Source: Curtobacterium poinsettiae (GTDB taxonomy: Bacteria > Actinomycetota > Actinomycetes > Actinomycetales > Microbacteriaceae). Taken from it: 64,000 bases of DNA. The notes beneath the pieces are model-generated. The model was not told the DNA's origin and did not search any database. It was given only the letters and a program-made list of their open reading frames with translations. Numbering within the stretch: position 1 is the first letter of the stretch; each line of letters opens with the position of its first letter. The DNA lies in NCBI RefSeq assembly GCF_025677645.1, contig NZ_CP106879.1:1302001-1366000 (forward strand), read 5' to 3'. A program made the translations under genes and the position numbers. Below, piece after piece: positions 8,627 to 17,811 of the stretch.

Positions 8627-9946
8627 ATGGCAATCGACCGGAGGACGTTCATGCTCGGGGGAGCGGGGGTGCTGCTGCTCGCCGGCTGCTCCACCCGACC
8701 CGAGCGCACGCGGGTCGAGGACTGGCCCACCGAACCGCCCGAGGGCGAGGCGACGATCAGCTGGTGGGCCGGTCAGGTCGCCTCGAAGGACGGCGGGGAC
8801 CTGCGGCGCCGGCTCATCGCGGAGTTCCAGAAGGAGCACCCGAACATCCGCGTCCGGATCGTCAGCGCCCCGAGCGACACCGACACGAACCGCACCAGCC
8901 TGACGACCCAGATCGCGGCCGGCAGCAGCACGCCGGACGTCTACCTCGGTGACGTCGCCTGGCCCGGGCAGTTCGCGAAGAACAAGCTCGCGACCCCCGT
9001 GAACCAGCTCGTCGGCGAGGACTTCTTCGACCAGTTCCCCGAGGGCCTGCGGCTGGCGGCGAGCGTCGACGGGACGTACTACATGTTCCCGCTCTACATC
9101 GACGAGTCGTTCTTCCTGTACCGGAAGGACCTGCTCGCGAAGCACTCCCTGCAGGTGCCGGGGTCGTGGGAGGAAGTGCGCGAGACCGCCGCGAAGCTCG
9201 TCGACACCGGCGACGTGTCGTACGGGTTCGCGTTCCAGGGCGACGTGTACGAGGGGCTGACCTGCAACGTCACCGAGTTCGTCGCCGACGCGGGCGGGTC
9301 GCTGCTCAACGACGACCTCACGAAGCCCGAGACCACGAGTTCCGAGACCAAGCGCGCGTTCGAGTTCATGCGGTCGCTGGTCACGTCCGGAGCGTCTCCA
9401 CGGGCCACCCTGACGTACCAGGAGCAGGACACCAACGACGCCTTCTCCGGCGGCCGTGCGGCCTTCCTCCGCAACTGGTCGTACGCCTGGGGGATCGCGA
9501 ACGGCCCGGACAGCCACGTCGCCGGCAAGGTGGGTCTCGCCGCCCGGCCGACGTTCGACGGCATGGACGAGCACCACTCGACGATCGGGGGGTGGGGGAA
9601 CTACATCAACCCGCACACCCAGGAACCCGCGGCGGCGCTGACCTTCGCGCGCTGGATGTCGAGCGAGCCCGCGCAGCAGTTCCTGACCCGCGAGGGCGGG
9701 GTCCTGCCGGCTCGGTCGGCGAGCCTCGTCAGTGCGGACGCGAAGCGGCAGGAGCGCCCGACCTACGACACGGCAGCGGGCATCACGCTCGTGCCCCGCC
9801 CGACCTCGACGGCCTACTACCCGAAGGTCTCGCAGGGCGTCTACCAGAACGGCAACAGCATCCTCGGCGGGCAGGCGTCCGTCGACGGCGGCACCAGCGC
9901 GATGGCCTCCGCCATCTCGCTCGCCCTGCAGGGAGCGGCGCTGTGA
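8627..9946 (+). CDS. Extracellular sugar-binding lipoprotein, probable Tat substrate
   Basis: Solute-binding protein of 439 residues for the second importer. The signal sequence MAIDRRTFMLGGAGVLLL has a twin-arginine motif (RRTFM) and runs into the lipobox LAGC near residue 22, so export is probably through Tat followed by lipidation. The ATG at 8627 has a strong ribosome site (GAGGAGG) 5-11 bases upstream; the reading frame stays open further upstream but lacks a start with a ribosome site. It overlaps the first permease gene by a GTGA. Confidence 0.92.
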   Translation: MAIDRRTFMLGGAGVLLLAGCSTRPERTRVEDWPTEPPEGEATISWWAGQVASKDGGDLRRRLIAEFQKEHPNIRVRIVSAPSDTDTNRTSLTTQIAAGSSTPDVYLGDVAWPGQFAKNKLATPVNQLVGEDFFDQFPEGLRLAASVDGTYYMFPLYIDESFFLYRKDLLAKHSLQVPGSWEEVRETAAKLVDTGDVSYGFAFQGDVYEGLTCNVTEFVADAGGSLLNDDLTKPETTSSETKRAFEFMRSLVTSGASPRATLTYQEQDTNDAFSGGRAAFLRNWSYAWGIANGPDSHVAGKVGLAARPTFDGMDEHHSTIGGWGNYINPHTQEPAAALTFARWMSSEPAQQFLTREGGVLPARSASLVSADAKRQERPTYDTAAGITLVPRPTSTAYYPKVSQGVYQNGNSILGGQASVDGGTSAMASAISLALQGAAL

Positions 9947-10911
9947 GCGTCGGCACGGCGACACGACCGGCACGGCCTGGAGGCACGGGTCGCGTCGATC
10001 CGCCGCCCCGACCGACGGGGCGGTCGCGTCTCGACCGCATCCGCGCGCGGGGCGCGTGGGGCTTCGCAGCCCCGGCGCTCCTGGTGGTCGCCGCCGTGAC
10101 GATCTTCCCGGTCGTGTACTCGGTCGTCCTGAGCTTCGCGGACGTCGAGGTCGGCTACGAGGGCTTCACGATCCAGTCGTTCGGGTTCGACAACTACGCG
10201 GCACTGCTGCAGAGCGCCGACTGGTACCGGGCGCTCGGCTTCACGGTGCTCTACACGGTTGTGACGGTGTCGGTTGAGCTCGTGCTCGGCATGCTCGTCG
10301 CACTGGTGCTCGAGCGGCTCGGGGTCACCCGCGGCTGGATGCTCGCGCTCATGCTCGTCCCGTGGTCCCTCGTCACCATCGTCAACGCGCAGCTGTGGAA
10401 GTACATCTACGACAGCACCTACGGCGTCGCGACGTGGTTCTTCGGCCTGTTCGGGGACGCCCCGGTGATCCTCGGCGAACCGGTGCCCGCGATCACCGGG
10501 CTCATGGTCGCGGACATCTGGAAGACGACGCCGTTCGTCGCGATCATCCTGCTCGCGGGGCTCGTGCAGATCTCCGAGGACCACTACGAGGCCGCCGAGC
10601 TCGACGGCGCGAGCACCTGGCAGACGTTCTGGCGCGTCGTGCTGCCGCAGCTCACCCCGACCCTGACGATCGCGGTGCTGTTCCGCATCCTGCAGGCGTT
10701 CGGTGTGTTCGACCTGCCGTTCGTGCTGACGAACGGCGGACCGGGAACCGCCACCCAGTCGCTCGCGATCATGGGCTACAAGGTGCTCTTCCAGGACATC
10801 AACATCGGACCGGGCGCGGCGATCGCGACCTCCACCGCGGTCATCGTCGCGGCCGGGTGTCTGCTGTTCCTCCGGGCGTTCCGGAACCAGGCGAAGGGAG
10901 GGGACGACTGA
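9943..10911 (+). CDS. Carbohydrate ABC transporter permease, MalF type
   Basis: Inner-membrane permease of 322 residues, six hydrophobic segments, EAA loop YEAAELDGASTWQTFW near residue 215. The GTG start at 9943 overlaps the stop of the binding-protein gene. The first 35 residues are a Pro/Arg/Gly-rich stretch whose DNA (9970-9986) contains half of the dispersed hairpin element (CGGCCTGGAGGCACGGG) read as codons. That is unusual, and the N-terminus is probably disordered. Confidence 0.9.
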   Translation: MSVGTATRPARPGGTGRVDPPPRPTGRSRLDRIRARGAWGFAAPALLVVAAVTIFPVVYSVVLSFADVEVGYEGFTIQSFGFDNYAALLQSADWYRALGFTVLYTVVTVSVELVLGMLVALVLERLGVTRGWMLALMLVPWSLVTIVNAQLWKYIYDSTYGVATWFFGLFGDAPVILGEPVPAITGLMVADIWKTTPFVAIILLAGLVQISEDHYEAAELDGASTWQTFWRVVLPQLTPTLTIAVLFRILQAFGVFDLPFVLTNGGPGTATQSLAIMGYKVLFQDINIGPGAAIATSTAVIVAAGCLLFLRAFRNQAKGGDD

Positions 10912-11759
10912 TGCCCCGTCAACGTGTGCGCAAGGGATGGCGCAAGTGGGTCAACACCGTCAACGTCAGCGGTGTCGTCATCGCGGTGCTCACCGCGCTG
11001 CCGCTCTACTGGCTCGTCACGACGTCGCTCAAGCCGGCGTCCGAGATCGGGCAGTCGCCGCCCACGGTCTGGCCGCGGTCGTTCACCTTCGACAACTTCG
11101 TGGTGGCCTTCCGCGACAACGCGCTCGGTCAGTACATGGTGAACAGCGTCATCGTGTCGGTGTCGACCACGGTGATCGTGCTCGCGCTGGCGTTCCTCGC
11201 CGGGTACGCCCTGGCCGGCCGGTTCATCCGGGGGCGCACGGCGATCATGACCTCGCTGCTCATGCTCTCGGTGTTCCCGGCGATCGCGGTGCTGACGCCG
11301 CTGTACCTGCTCGAGCGAAACCTGGGGCTGCTCAACTCGTACCCGGGCCTGATCGTGCCGTACGTGGCGTTCAACCTGCCGTTCGCCATCTGGATCATGC
11401 GGAACTACCTGCAGGGGATCCCGTCGACGATCGAGGAGGCGTCCGAGATCGACGGCGCCGGCGCGTGGCGGACCGTGCTGTCGGTGATCCTGCCCATGGC
11501 GAAGCCGGGCCTGTTCACGGTCGGCGTCTTCACCTTCACGGCCTCGTGGAGCGAGTTCCTGATGGCGCTGACCTTCAACAGCGAGAACTCGTTCCGGACG
11601 ATCCCGGTCGGCATCGCGCTCTTCGGGACGCAGTTCACGGTGCCGTTCGCGCAGATCTTCGCCGCGAGCGTCGCTGCGACGGTGCCGATCGTCATCCTGG
11701 TGCTCGTGTTCCGTCGCTCGATCGTGTCCGGTCTGACCTCCGGCGCAGTGAAGGGATGA
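10911..11759 (+). CDS. Carbohydrate ABC transporter permease, MalG type
   Basis: Inner-membrane permease of 282 residues that completes the second importer. Six hydrophobic segments are visible, with the EAA loop IEEASEIDGAGAWRT near residue 180 and the typical C-terminal GLTSGAVKG. The ATG shares a base with the stop of the preceding permease (TGATG). The operon ends here and no ATPase follows. No catabolic gene is attached, so the substrate is unknown. Confidence 0.91.
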   Translation: MPRQRVRKGWRKWVNTVNVSGVVIAVLTALPLYWLVTTSLKPASEIGQSPPTVWPRSFTFDNFVVAFRDNALGQYMVNSVIVSVSTTVIVLALAFLAGYALAGRFIRGRTAIMTSLLMLSVFPAIAVLTPLYLLERNLGLLNSYPGLIVPYVAFNLPFAIWIMRNYLQGIPSTIEEASEIDGAGAWRTVLSVILPMAKPGLFTVGVFTFTASWSEFLMALTFNSENSFRTIPVGIALFGTQFTVPFAQIFAASVAATVPIVILVLVFRRSIVSGLTSGAVKG

Positions 11760-11854
11760 CGGGTGTCGGGCACGCGGAGATACGTAGGGATCTTACCTAG
11801 CTGCGCATGCTGGACATTCGTCCGGGCGTCGTCCTGACCGCCCGTACCCTGCCG

Positions 11855-12301
11855 TCAGGGGCTCGGTGCGCCGAGGTCGACGGCTGCGACGATGCGGTCG
11901 ATGATCCGCACGAACCTGGCCCGCTCCCGTTCTGAGAAGGAGGCCATCAGGTCGTGCAGGTGCTTGTTCGTGCCGTCCATCGCGCGCGCGTAGTCGCGGC
12001 GGGCAGCATCGGTCAGCTCGATGTGTCGGCTCCGGCCGTCATCCGGGTTCGGGACACGACTGAGGTGTCCGCTGTGCTCGAGGCGGTCCACCATCCCGGT
12101 GACCGCCGGGCCGGTGAGCCCCAGGTGCTTCGACAGGTCCTTCACGCGAACCGTCCGGCCCGCTTCCTCGGCGCGCGAGACGAACTGCAGCAGCGTCAGG
12201 TCGCCGCCGGAGACGCCGAGCTCGTCGCGCAGGCGCCCGCGCAGTTCGGACACCGCGGCCTCGAGCCGGGTCAGGGCCGCGTCCAGGTCGAGATCGCTCA
12301 C
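11855..12301 (-). CDS. MarR-family transcriptional regulator
   Basis: A 148-residue winged-helix regulator. The DNA-binding core is VKDLSKHLGLTGPAVTGMVD (about 52-71) with the wing LSRVPNPDDGRSRHIELT. The GTG start at 12301 has a G-rich ribosome site (AGAGGGGG) about 8 bases upstream. It diverges from the AraC gene at 12411 across 109 bases. The 95 bases beyond its stop, towards the importer at 10911, hold only an AT-richer patch (about 11778-11800) of no clear function. Confidence 0.9.
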   Translation of the reverse strand: MSDLDLDAALTRLEAAVSELRGRLRDELGVSGGDLTLLQFVSRAEEAGRTVRVKDLSKHLGLTGPAVTGMVDRLEHSGHLSRVPNPDDGRSRHIELTDAARRDYARAMDGTNKHLHDLMASFSERERARFVRIIDRIVAAVDLGAPSP

Positions 12302-12410
12302 GACAACGCCCCCTCTGCACGGGTCTCGTCAGCATCACGATACGCCGCAGTCACCGACCCAGCGTATCCACATAACGCGGGGCGTGGAACGGCGCAGGTG
12401 ACGACGACGG

Positions 12411-13406
12411 ATGCGCGGCACCGTGGCTGACCGCTTCCCGACCCCGGTGTCCGCTCTCCGCGCCGGTGAACCGGTCCGTTTCGAGGTGTCCGGCGGGGAC
12501 CCCGACTCGGCTGAGCGCGACCTCGCTGCCGTCCACGGCGCCGATCGGTGGTCCGTCCGGCGCATCGACGACGAGTTCTCGTACCGGTACACGGCCGTCG
12601 GGGACTCCGACGTGAGCATCCGGCGTTCGCAGCTCCGCGGTGCCGTGCGCGGCTCGGTGCCCGTCGGTGCCGACTACGTGGTGACGTGGATCACCAGCGG
12701 GACCGCGCACCTGGACTCGGGGCACGTCCGGATGGAGTTGCACCGGGACGTCCCCGTGCTCCTGCCACCCGAGGACGAATTCGTGTTCACGGCCGAGGAC
12801 CACGACCAGCGGTTGGTGCACTTCGGGCGGGAGTACGTGCACCGCGTCGCGTTCGAGTACCTGGAGGTCGAGACGACGCCGCTGCGGTTCGACCCGACCC
12901 GCATGCCGGAACCGGAGACCGCCGTGCGCTGGCAGGGTGCGCTCGTCGCGCTGTCCCGGGCCCTGCGGGCCGAGGGGCCCGACTCCGACGCCTGGCACGA
13001 GGCCAAGTGGTCGGCGGCCACAGCGTTCCTGGACACCTTCCCGCCGCAGGCCGACGACCTGCCCGCGGTGCTCGGCCTGCCCCGGAACGCCCGACTGCGC
13101 GCCGCGGTGGAGTACATCCACGCGCACGCCGCCGAGCCCGTCACGGTCCAGGAGCTGTCCGAGGTCGCGGGCCTGAGTGTGCGGTCGGTCCAGGAGTCGT
13201 TCCGTCGGGTCTTCGACGTGTCGCCGCTGACGTACCTGCGCGAGGTCCGACTCGACCGGGTGCGCGGCGAACTGCTCGAGCTCGACCCGCAGTCCGGTGT
13301 CGTCGGCGACGTCGCCCGACGGTGGGGGTTCGCCCACCTCGGCCGGTTCTCGGCGGCCTACGCTGCGCGGTTCGGCGAGTACCCGAAGCAGACCCTGCGC
13401 CGCTGA
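12411..13406 (+). CDS. AraC-family transcriptional regulator
   Basis: A 331-residue regulator. The N-terminal 200 residues resemble an AraC-type sensor (LPPEDEFVFTAEDHDQRLVHFG); the C-terminus has two helix-turn-helices, VQELSEVAGLSVRSVQESFR and DVARRWGFAHLGRFSAAYAA, and ends in EYPKQTLRR. It is clearly a paralogue of the AraC gene at 22114 (same ending EYPKETLR). The ATG at 12411 lacks a clear ribosome site; a GTG four codons on is an alternative. Confidence 0.9.
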   Translation: MRGTVADRFPTPVSALRAGEPVRFEVSGGDPDSAERDLAAVHGADRWSVRRIDDEFSYRYTAVGDSDVSIRRSQLRGAVRGSVPVGADYVVTWITSGTAHLDSGHVRMELHRDVPVLLPPEDEFVFTAEDHDQRLVHFGREYVHRVAFEYLEVETTPLRFDPTRMPEPETAVRWQGALVALSRALRAEGPDSDAWHEAKWSAATAFLDTFPPQADDLPAVLGLPRNARLRAAVEYIHAHAAEPVTVQELSEVAGLSVRSVQESFRRVFDVSPLTYLREVRLDRVRGELLELDPQSGVVGDVARRWGFAHLGRFSAAYAARFGEYPKQTLRR

Positions 13407-13419
13407 CGACGGCCGGTGC

Positions 13420-14463
13420 TCAGCGGCCGGACGCCGACCTCGGAGCGGGGCCCGTGCTCGCACGCACGCGCAGGGTCGTGGGGAGCCGGACGTGGTCCGT
13501 GGTCGGTTCGCCACGGAGCATGGTCAGGAGCATCTGCACCGCGTGCGACCCGAGTTCGGCGAGTGGCTGGGACACCGTGGTGAGTGGCGGCGTCGTGGTG
13601 GACGCCTGCGGCACGTCGTCGAAGCCCACGACCGACAGGTCCTGGGGCACGCGGAGCCCGACCTCGGCCGCCGCGCGCAGCACACCGATCGCCGACGAGT
13701 CGTTCGCGGCGAACACCGCGGTGGGGCGGTCGGCGAGGGTCAGGAGCTCGCGGGCGACGGCAGCGGACTGGTCCTCCTGGTAGCCGCCGTCACGCAGCAG
13801 GCACTCGTCGACCGTGATGCCCGCGGCCGTCAGGGCCGAGCGGTACCCGGCCGCCCGCAGCTGGGCGGAGGCCAGGTCGGCGCGCCCCTGCAGGTGCGCG
13901 ATGCGGGTGTGCCCGAGTGCGAGCAGGTGTTCGACAGCCTGCACGGCTCCGGCCTCGTTGTCGGCGTCGACGGTGGCGTGCCCCTCGGGCCCGGTGTGCG
14001 GGTCGATCGCCACGACGGGGATCGACGAGCTCGACAGTGCCGTGGTCGGGGTGACGACGATCGCGCCGTCGATCAGGGTGCCGGACAGGCGGGACAGCGA
14101 TCGGCGCTCCCACCCGGGTCGGTCGGCGCCGGTCATCAGGCCGGCGTAGGCGAGGAGCTCGTAGCCGGTGCCGGTGGCCGCCCGCGAGATACCGCGGAGC
14201 AGCTCGGTCGAGAACGGCTCGAACTCGGGCACCAGGATGCCGACGACCCCGGTCCGCGAACTCCGCAGGCTCCGGGCGACCAGCGAGGTCTCGTACCCGA
14301 GGTCCTCGACCACCTGCTGCACGCGGAGCATCGTGGCGGGTGCGACCCCGTCGCGCTGGTTGATCACCTTGGAGACCGTCGGGATCGAGACCCCGGCCAC
14401 CCGCGCCACGTCGCCGATCGTCACCCGGCCGGCACCGGGACGCGCGCCGACTGCCGAGTCCAT
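13420..14463 (-). CDS. LacI-family transcriptional repressor
   Basis: A 347-residue repressor with N-terminal helix-turn-helix VTIGDVARVAGVSIPTVSKV (about 14-33) and a sugar-binding sensor domain (ADNEAGAVQAVEHLLALGHT, VVGFDDVPQAS). The ATG at 14463 is six bases from TACGGT (14475-14470), a leaderless promoter layout. It diverges from the importer/GH3 operon at 14610 across a palindromic region at 14506-14528 and very probably represses that operon in the absence of a beta-glycoside. Confidence 0.93.
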   Translation of the reverse strand: MDSAVGARPGAGRVTIGDVARVAGVSIPTVSKVINQRDGVAPATMLRVQQVVEDLGYETSLVARSLRSSRTGVVGILVPEFEPFSTELLRGISRAATGTGYELLAYAGLMTGADRPGWERRSLSRLSGTLIDGAIVVTPTTALSSSSIPVVAIDPHTGPEGHATVDADNEAGAVQAVEHLLALGHTRIAHLQGRADLASAQLRAAGYRSALTAAGITVDECLLRDGGYQEDQSAAVARELLTLADRPTAVFAANDSSAIGVLRAAAEVGLRVPQDLSVVGFDDVPQASTTTPPLTTVSQPLAELGSHAVQMLLTMLRGEPTTDHVRLPTTLRVRASTGPAPRSASGR

Positions 14464-14505
14464 GTGCACACCGTACCGCTGCGCCACCGCGCTCTTGGTA
14501 AAGAA

Positions 14506-14528
14506 AACGTTATCGATATCGATTGACA
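14506..14528 (+). promoter_or_regulatory. Operator and -35 region of the importer/GH3 operon
   Basis: Two abutting palindromes, AACGTT (14506-14511) and ATCGATATCGAT (14512-14523), run directly into TTGACA (14523-14528), a consensus -35 hexamer. No good -10 follows at 17 bases (GCATGC); CATGCT is 19 bases away. The layout suggests that LacI binding covers the -35. The repressor is presumably the divergent LacI. Confidence 0.65.
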
Positions 14529-14609
14529 CCGGCCTGGAGCAGCAGGCATGCTCTCCGCAGCGGCAGTCGATGTCGCGCATGTCAACGACGACACTTCAGG
14601 AGTTCCACG

Positions 14610-15905
14610 ATGACGAGGAAGATCCGTGCCGCGGCAGCCATCGCGCTGATCGGGGCCACAGCACTGGTGGCCAGTGGGTGCTCGGCGGGCAGCGATGCCT
14701 CCGAGGACGGCGGGAAGGTCACGATGACCTTCTGGCACAACTCGACCACCGGACCGGGCAAGGCCTACTGGGCCTCGACGGTCAAGGCGTTCGAGGACAA
14801 GTACCCGAACGTCACCATCAAGACCCAGGCGATCCAGAACGAAGACCTGGACGGCAAGCTCCAGACCGCCCTCAACTCCGGCGACGCACCCGACGTCTTC
14901 CTGCAGCGTGGCGGCGGCAAGATGGACGCGATGATCGCTGCCGGGCAGCTCATGGACATCTCCGACTCCATCAGCGCCGACGCGAAGAAGTCCATCAGCG
15001 CGGGCACGTTCGCCGGGTACGAGAAGGACGGCAAGACCTACGCGATGCCGGGCGCGGTGCTCCCCGAGGGCATCTGGTACTCGAAGGACCTGTTCAAGGA
15101 AGCCGGCATCGAGGGCACGCCCACGACGATGGACGAGCTGAACGACGCGATCACGAAGCTCAAGGCCAAGGACATCGACCCGGTCGCCGTCGGCGCGAAG
15201 GACGCCTGGCCGGCTGCCCACTGGTACTACAACTTCGCGCTCCGCGAGTGCAGTCAGAAGACGCTCGAGGACGCTGCGAAGTCGCTGAAGTTCGACAACG
15301 CCTGCTGGACGAAGGCCGGCGAGCAGCTCGAGGACTTCAACGCCACCAAGCCCTTCAACAACGGCTTCCTGACCACCGCCGCACAGCAGGGTGCCGGCAG
15401 CTCCGCCGGTCTCCTCGCCAACCACAAGGCGGCCATGGAGCTCATGGGTGCGTGGGACCCGGGCGTGATCGCGTCGCTGACGCCGGACGCCAAGCCGCTG
15501 CCCGACCTCGGCTGGTTCCCGTTCCCCGCGATCGACGGTGGCAAGGGTGACCCGAAGTCGATGATGGGCGGTGTCGACGGCAACTCCTGCTCGGCACAGG
15601 CCCCGAAGAAGGCGTGCACCGACTTCCTGAACTTCATCGTGCAGAAGGACAACCAGGAGGCCTACTACAAGGCCTTCAACGCCATCCCGGTCAACAAGGA
15701 AGCGCAGTCGGTCGTCGACTCGGACTACCTGAAGTCGGCCCTGGCCGCCTACCAGGAGGCACCGTTCGTCTCGCAGTACCTCGACACCCTGTACGGCCAG
15801 AACGTCGGCAACGCGCTGAACACCAGCGTCGTCGACCTGCTCGCCGGCAAGGGTGACGCGAAGGACATCGTCGAGACCACCAACCAGGCTGCGGCCAAGG
15901 GCTGA
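14610..15905 (+). CDS. Extracellular sugar-binding lipoprotein (SBP family 1)
   Basis: Binding protein of the third importer, 431 residues. The signal sequence MTRKIRAAAAIALIGATAL leads to the lipobox VASGC near residue 24, then an acidic Ser/Gly linker and TMTFWHNST. The ATG at 14610 follows an AGGAG site. Lys/Asp-rich mature sequence with a WYSKDLFKEAGI motif is typical of the family. It heads an operon ending with a GH3 enzyme, so a beta-linked gluco- or xylo-oligosaccharide is the likely ligand (inference). Confidence 0.93.
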   Translation: MTRKIRAAAAIALIGATALVASGCSAGSDASEDGGKVTMTFWHNSTTGPGKAYWASTVKAFEDKYPNVTIKTQAIQNEDLDGKLQTALNSGDAPDVFLQRGGGKMDAMIAAGQLMDISDSISADAKKSISAGTFAGYEKDGKTYAMPGAVLPEGIWYSKDLFKEAGIEGTPTTMDELNDAITKLKAKDIDPVAVGAKDAWPAAHWYYNFALRECSQKTLEDAAKSLKFDNACWTKAGEQLEDFNATKPFNNGFLTTAAQQGAGSSAGLLANHKAAMELMGAWDPGVIASLTPDAKPLPDLGWFPFPAIDGGKGDPKSMMGGVDGNSCSAQAPKKACTDFLNFIVQKDNQEAYYKAFNAIPVNKEAQSVVDSDYLKSALAAYQEAPFVSQYLDTLYGQNVGNALNTSVVDLLAGKGDAKDIVETTNQAAAKG

Positions 15906-15907
15906 GC

Positions 15908-16930
15908 ATGACCCTCGACACCTCGCTCGGTACGACTCCGGCCACCGGGTCGGACACGGCCGCGGGGACGTCCCCGGCGGGGAGCGGTTCGCCGCTCCCC
16001 GCCGGTCGGCGGACCAAGCGCCGCATCGCCGACTGGCGGAAGCGCGTCGAGATCGCGGTCCTCGCCGGACCCGCGGTCATCGTCTTCGTCACGTTCGTGA
16101 TCCTGCCCGTGGCGCTCGCCGCGTACTACGGGTTCTTCAAGTGGCAGGGCTACGGGCCTCCCACGGACTTCGTCGGGCTGCAGAACTACCTGATCATCTT
16201 CCAGGACAAGGCGTTCCACGCGGTCCTGATGCACAACGGCTTCATCGTCGTGCTCTCGCTGGTGCTGCAGGGGCCGATCGCGATCGTGCTCGCCCTGCTG
16301 CTCAACCAGAAGATGCACGGCCGCGGGCTCGTCCGCGTGCTCGTCTTCGTGCCGTACGTCATCTCCGAGGTGATCGTCGGCACCGGGTGGAGCCTGATGC
16401 TCCAGTCGAACGGCGCCGTGAACGACCTGTTGCAGAGCATCGGCCTGGGCGGACTCCGTGCGGACTGGCTGTCGAACCCCGACATCGCCATCTGGACGCT
16501 GCTCGTGATCATCTCGTGGAAGTACATCGGCTTCGCGGTGATCCTGTTCCTCGCCGGCCTGCAGAGCATCCCCGAGGAACTGTTCGAGGCCGCCGCGATC
16601 GACGGCGCCGGCTACTGGCAGATCCAGCGGCGCATCACCCTGCCGCTGCTCGGTCCGACCATCCGCATCTGGGCGTTCCTGTCGATCATCGGCTCACTGC
16701 AGCTGTTCGACCTCGTCTACATCATCTGGGGCCAGTACATCGCGTCGACCGCGGGCACCTCGACGATGGCGACGTACATGGTCGCCAACGGCCGGACCTC
16801 GGGCAACTTCGGCTTCGGCAGCGCCGTCGCGGTCGTGATGTTCGTGATCTCGCTCGTGGTCGCCCTGATCTACCAGCGCTTCGTGCTCCGCCGCGACACC
16901 GCGGGTGCACTCACCGAGAGGAAGAACTGA
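15908..16930 (+). CDS. Carbohydrate ABC transporter permease, MalF type
   Basis: Inner-membrane permease of 340 residues with a 45-residue Thr/Ala/Pro-rich cytoplasmic N-terminus, six hydrophobic segments and EAA loop LFEAAAIDGAGYWQIQ near residue 230. It starts two bases after the binding-protein stop and shares one base with the next gene (TGATG). Confidence 0.92.
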   Translation: MTLDTSLGTTPATGSDTAAGTSPAGSGSPLPAGRRTKRRIADWRKRVEIAVLAGPAVIVFVTFVILPVALAAYYGFFKWQGYGPPTDFVGLQNYLIIFQDKAFHAVLMHNGFIVVLSLVLQGPIAIVLALLLNQKMHGRGLVRVLVFVPYVISEVIVGTGWSLMLQSNGAVNDLLQSIGLGGLRADWLSNPDIAIWTLLVIISWKYIGFAVILFLAGLQSIPEELFEAAAIDGAGYWQIQRRITLPLLGPTIRIWAFLSIIGSLQLFDLVYIIWGQYIASTAGTSTMATYMVANGRTSGNFGFGSAVAVVMFVISLVVALIYQRFVLRRDTAGALTERKN

Positions 16931-17811
16931 TGGCCACCACGAGCATCGTCGCCCCCGGGCGCCGGGCCGTGCGGGAGCGCCGGTCCAGTGCCGCGATCGG
17001 ACGCGCGAACCCGTTGACCTACGTCGTCGCGATCCTGTTCGTCGCCGCGAACCTGGCACCCGTGCTCTACATCGTGCTGGGCGGCTTCCGGACCAACTCG
17101 CAGATCACCACGAGCCCCGCCGGGCTGCCGGCGCCGTTCGAGTTCGGCAACTACGGGTCCGTGCTGTCCAGCGGGATCTTCTGGCAGCAGCTCGGCAACT
17201 CCACGATCAGCGCCGTCACGACCACCATCGGGGTCGTCGTGCTCGGGCTGATGGTGAGCTTCGTGCTCGCCCGCTACCGGTTCGCCGGCCGCGGGGCGCT
17301 CTACGCCCTGTTCGCCGCGGGCCTGATGTTCCCGATCACCGTCGCGATCACCCCGCTGTACCTGCTCGTCAAGGACCTCGGACTGACGAACAGCCTGGCC
17401 GGCGTGATCCTGCCGCAGATCGCGTTCGCGCTGCCGACCACCGTCATCATCCTGGTGCCGTTCCTGCGGGCGATCCCCGACGAGCTCGAGGAGGCCGCGT
17501 CGATCGACGGGGCGAGCCGTCTCGGGTTCTTCTTCCGGATGGTCGTGCCGCTGTCGCTGCCCGGGGTCGTCACGGTCGGCATCCTGGCGTTCATCGCCAG
17601 CTGGAACAGCTACATCCTGCCGCTGTTCATCCTGAACAACGAGGCCGCGTACACGCTGCCGCTCGGGGTCCAGTCGTTCTCGTCGCAGTACTCCGTCGAC
17701 ACCGCCAAGGTGCTCGCGTTCACCTCGATGTCGATGATCCCGGCGCTCGTGTTCTTCACGATCTTCCAGCGCCGCATCGTCGGCGGCCTGACCGGGGCGG
17801 TGAAGGGGTGA
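16930..17811 (+). CDS. Carbohydrate ABC transporter permease, MalG type
   Basis: Inner-membrane permease of 293 residues. Six hydrophobic segments, EAA loop LEEAASIDGASRLGFFF near residue 190, and the C-terminus VGGLTGAVKG usual for MalG homologues. The stop overlaps the GTG of the GH3 gene (GTGA), tying uptake and hydrolysis into one translational chain. Confidence 0.92.
   Translation: MATTSIVAPGRRAVRERRSSAAIGRANPLTYVVAILFVAANLAPVLYIVLGGFRTNSQITTSPAGLPAPFEFGNYGSVLSSGIFWQQLGNSTISAVTTTIGVVVLGLMVSFVLARYRFAGRGALYALFAAGLMFPITVAITPLYLLVKDLGLTNSLAGVILPQIAFALPTTVIILVPFLRAIPDELEEAASIDGASRLGFFFRMVVPLSLPGVVTVGILAFIASWNSYILPLFILNNEAAYTLPLGVQSFSSQYSVDTAKVLAFTSMSMIPALVFFTIFQRRIVGGLTGAVKG

Noticed and set aside
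11776..11800. AT-richer patch with TAGG/CCTA arms as a MarR operator
   Set aside because: The arms are only four bases, and the site lies between convergent 3' ends rather than at a promoter.
14464..14580. Upstream extension of the LacI gene to an ATG at 14580
   Set aside because: It would run through the operator and add a Cys-rich non-homologous N-terminus; the ATG at 14463 has a leaderless promoter and gives the normal LacI start.
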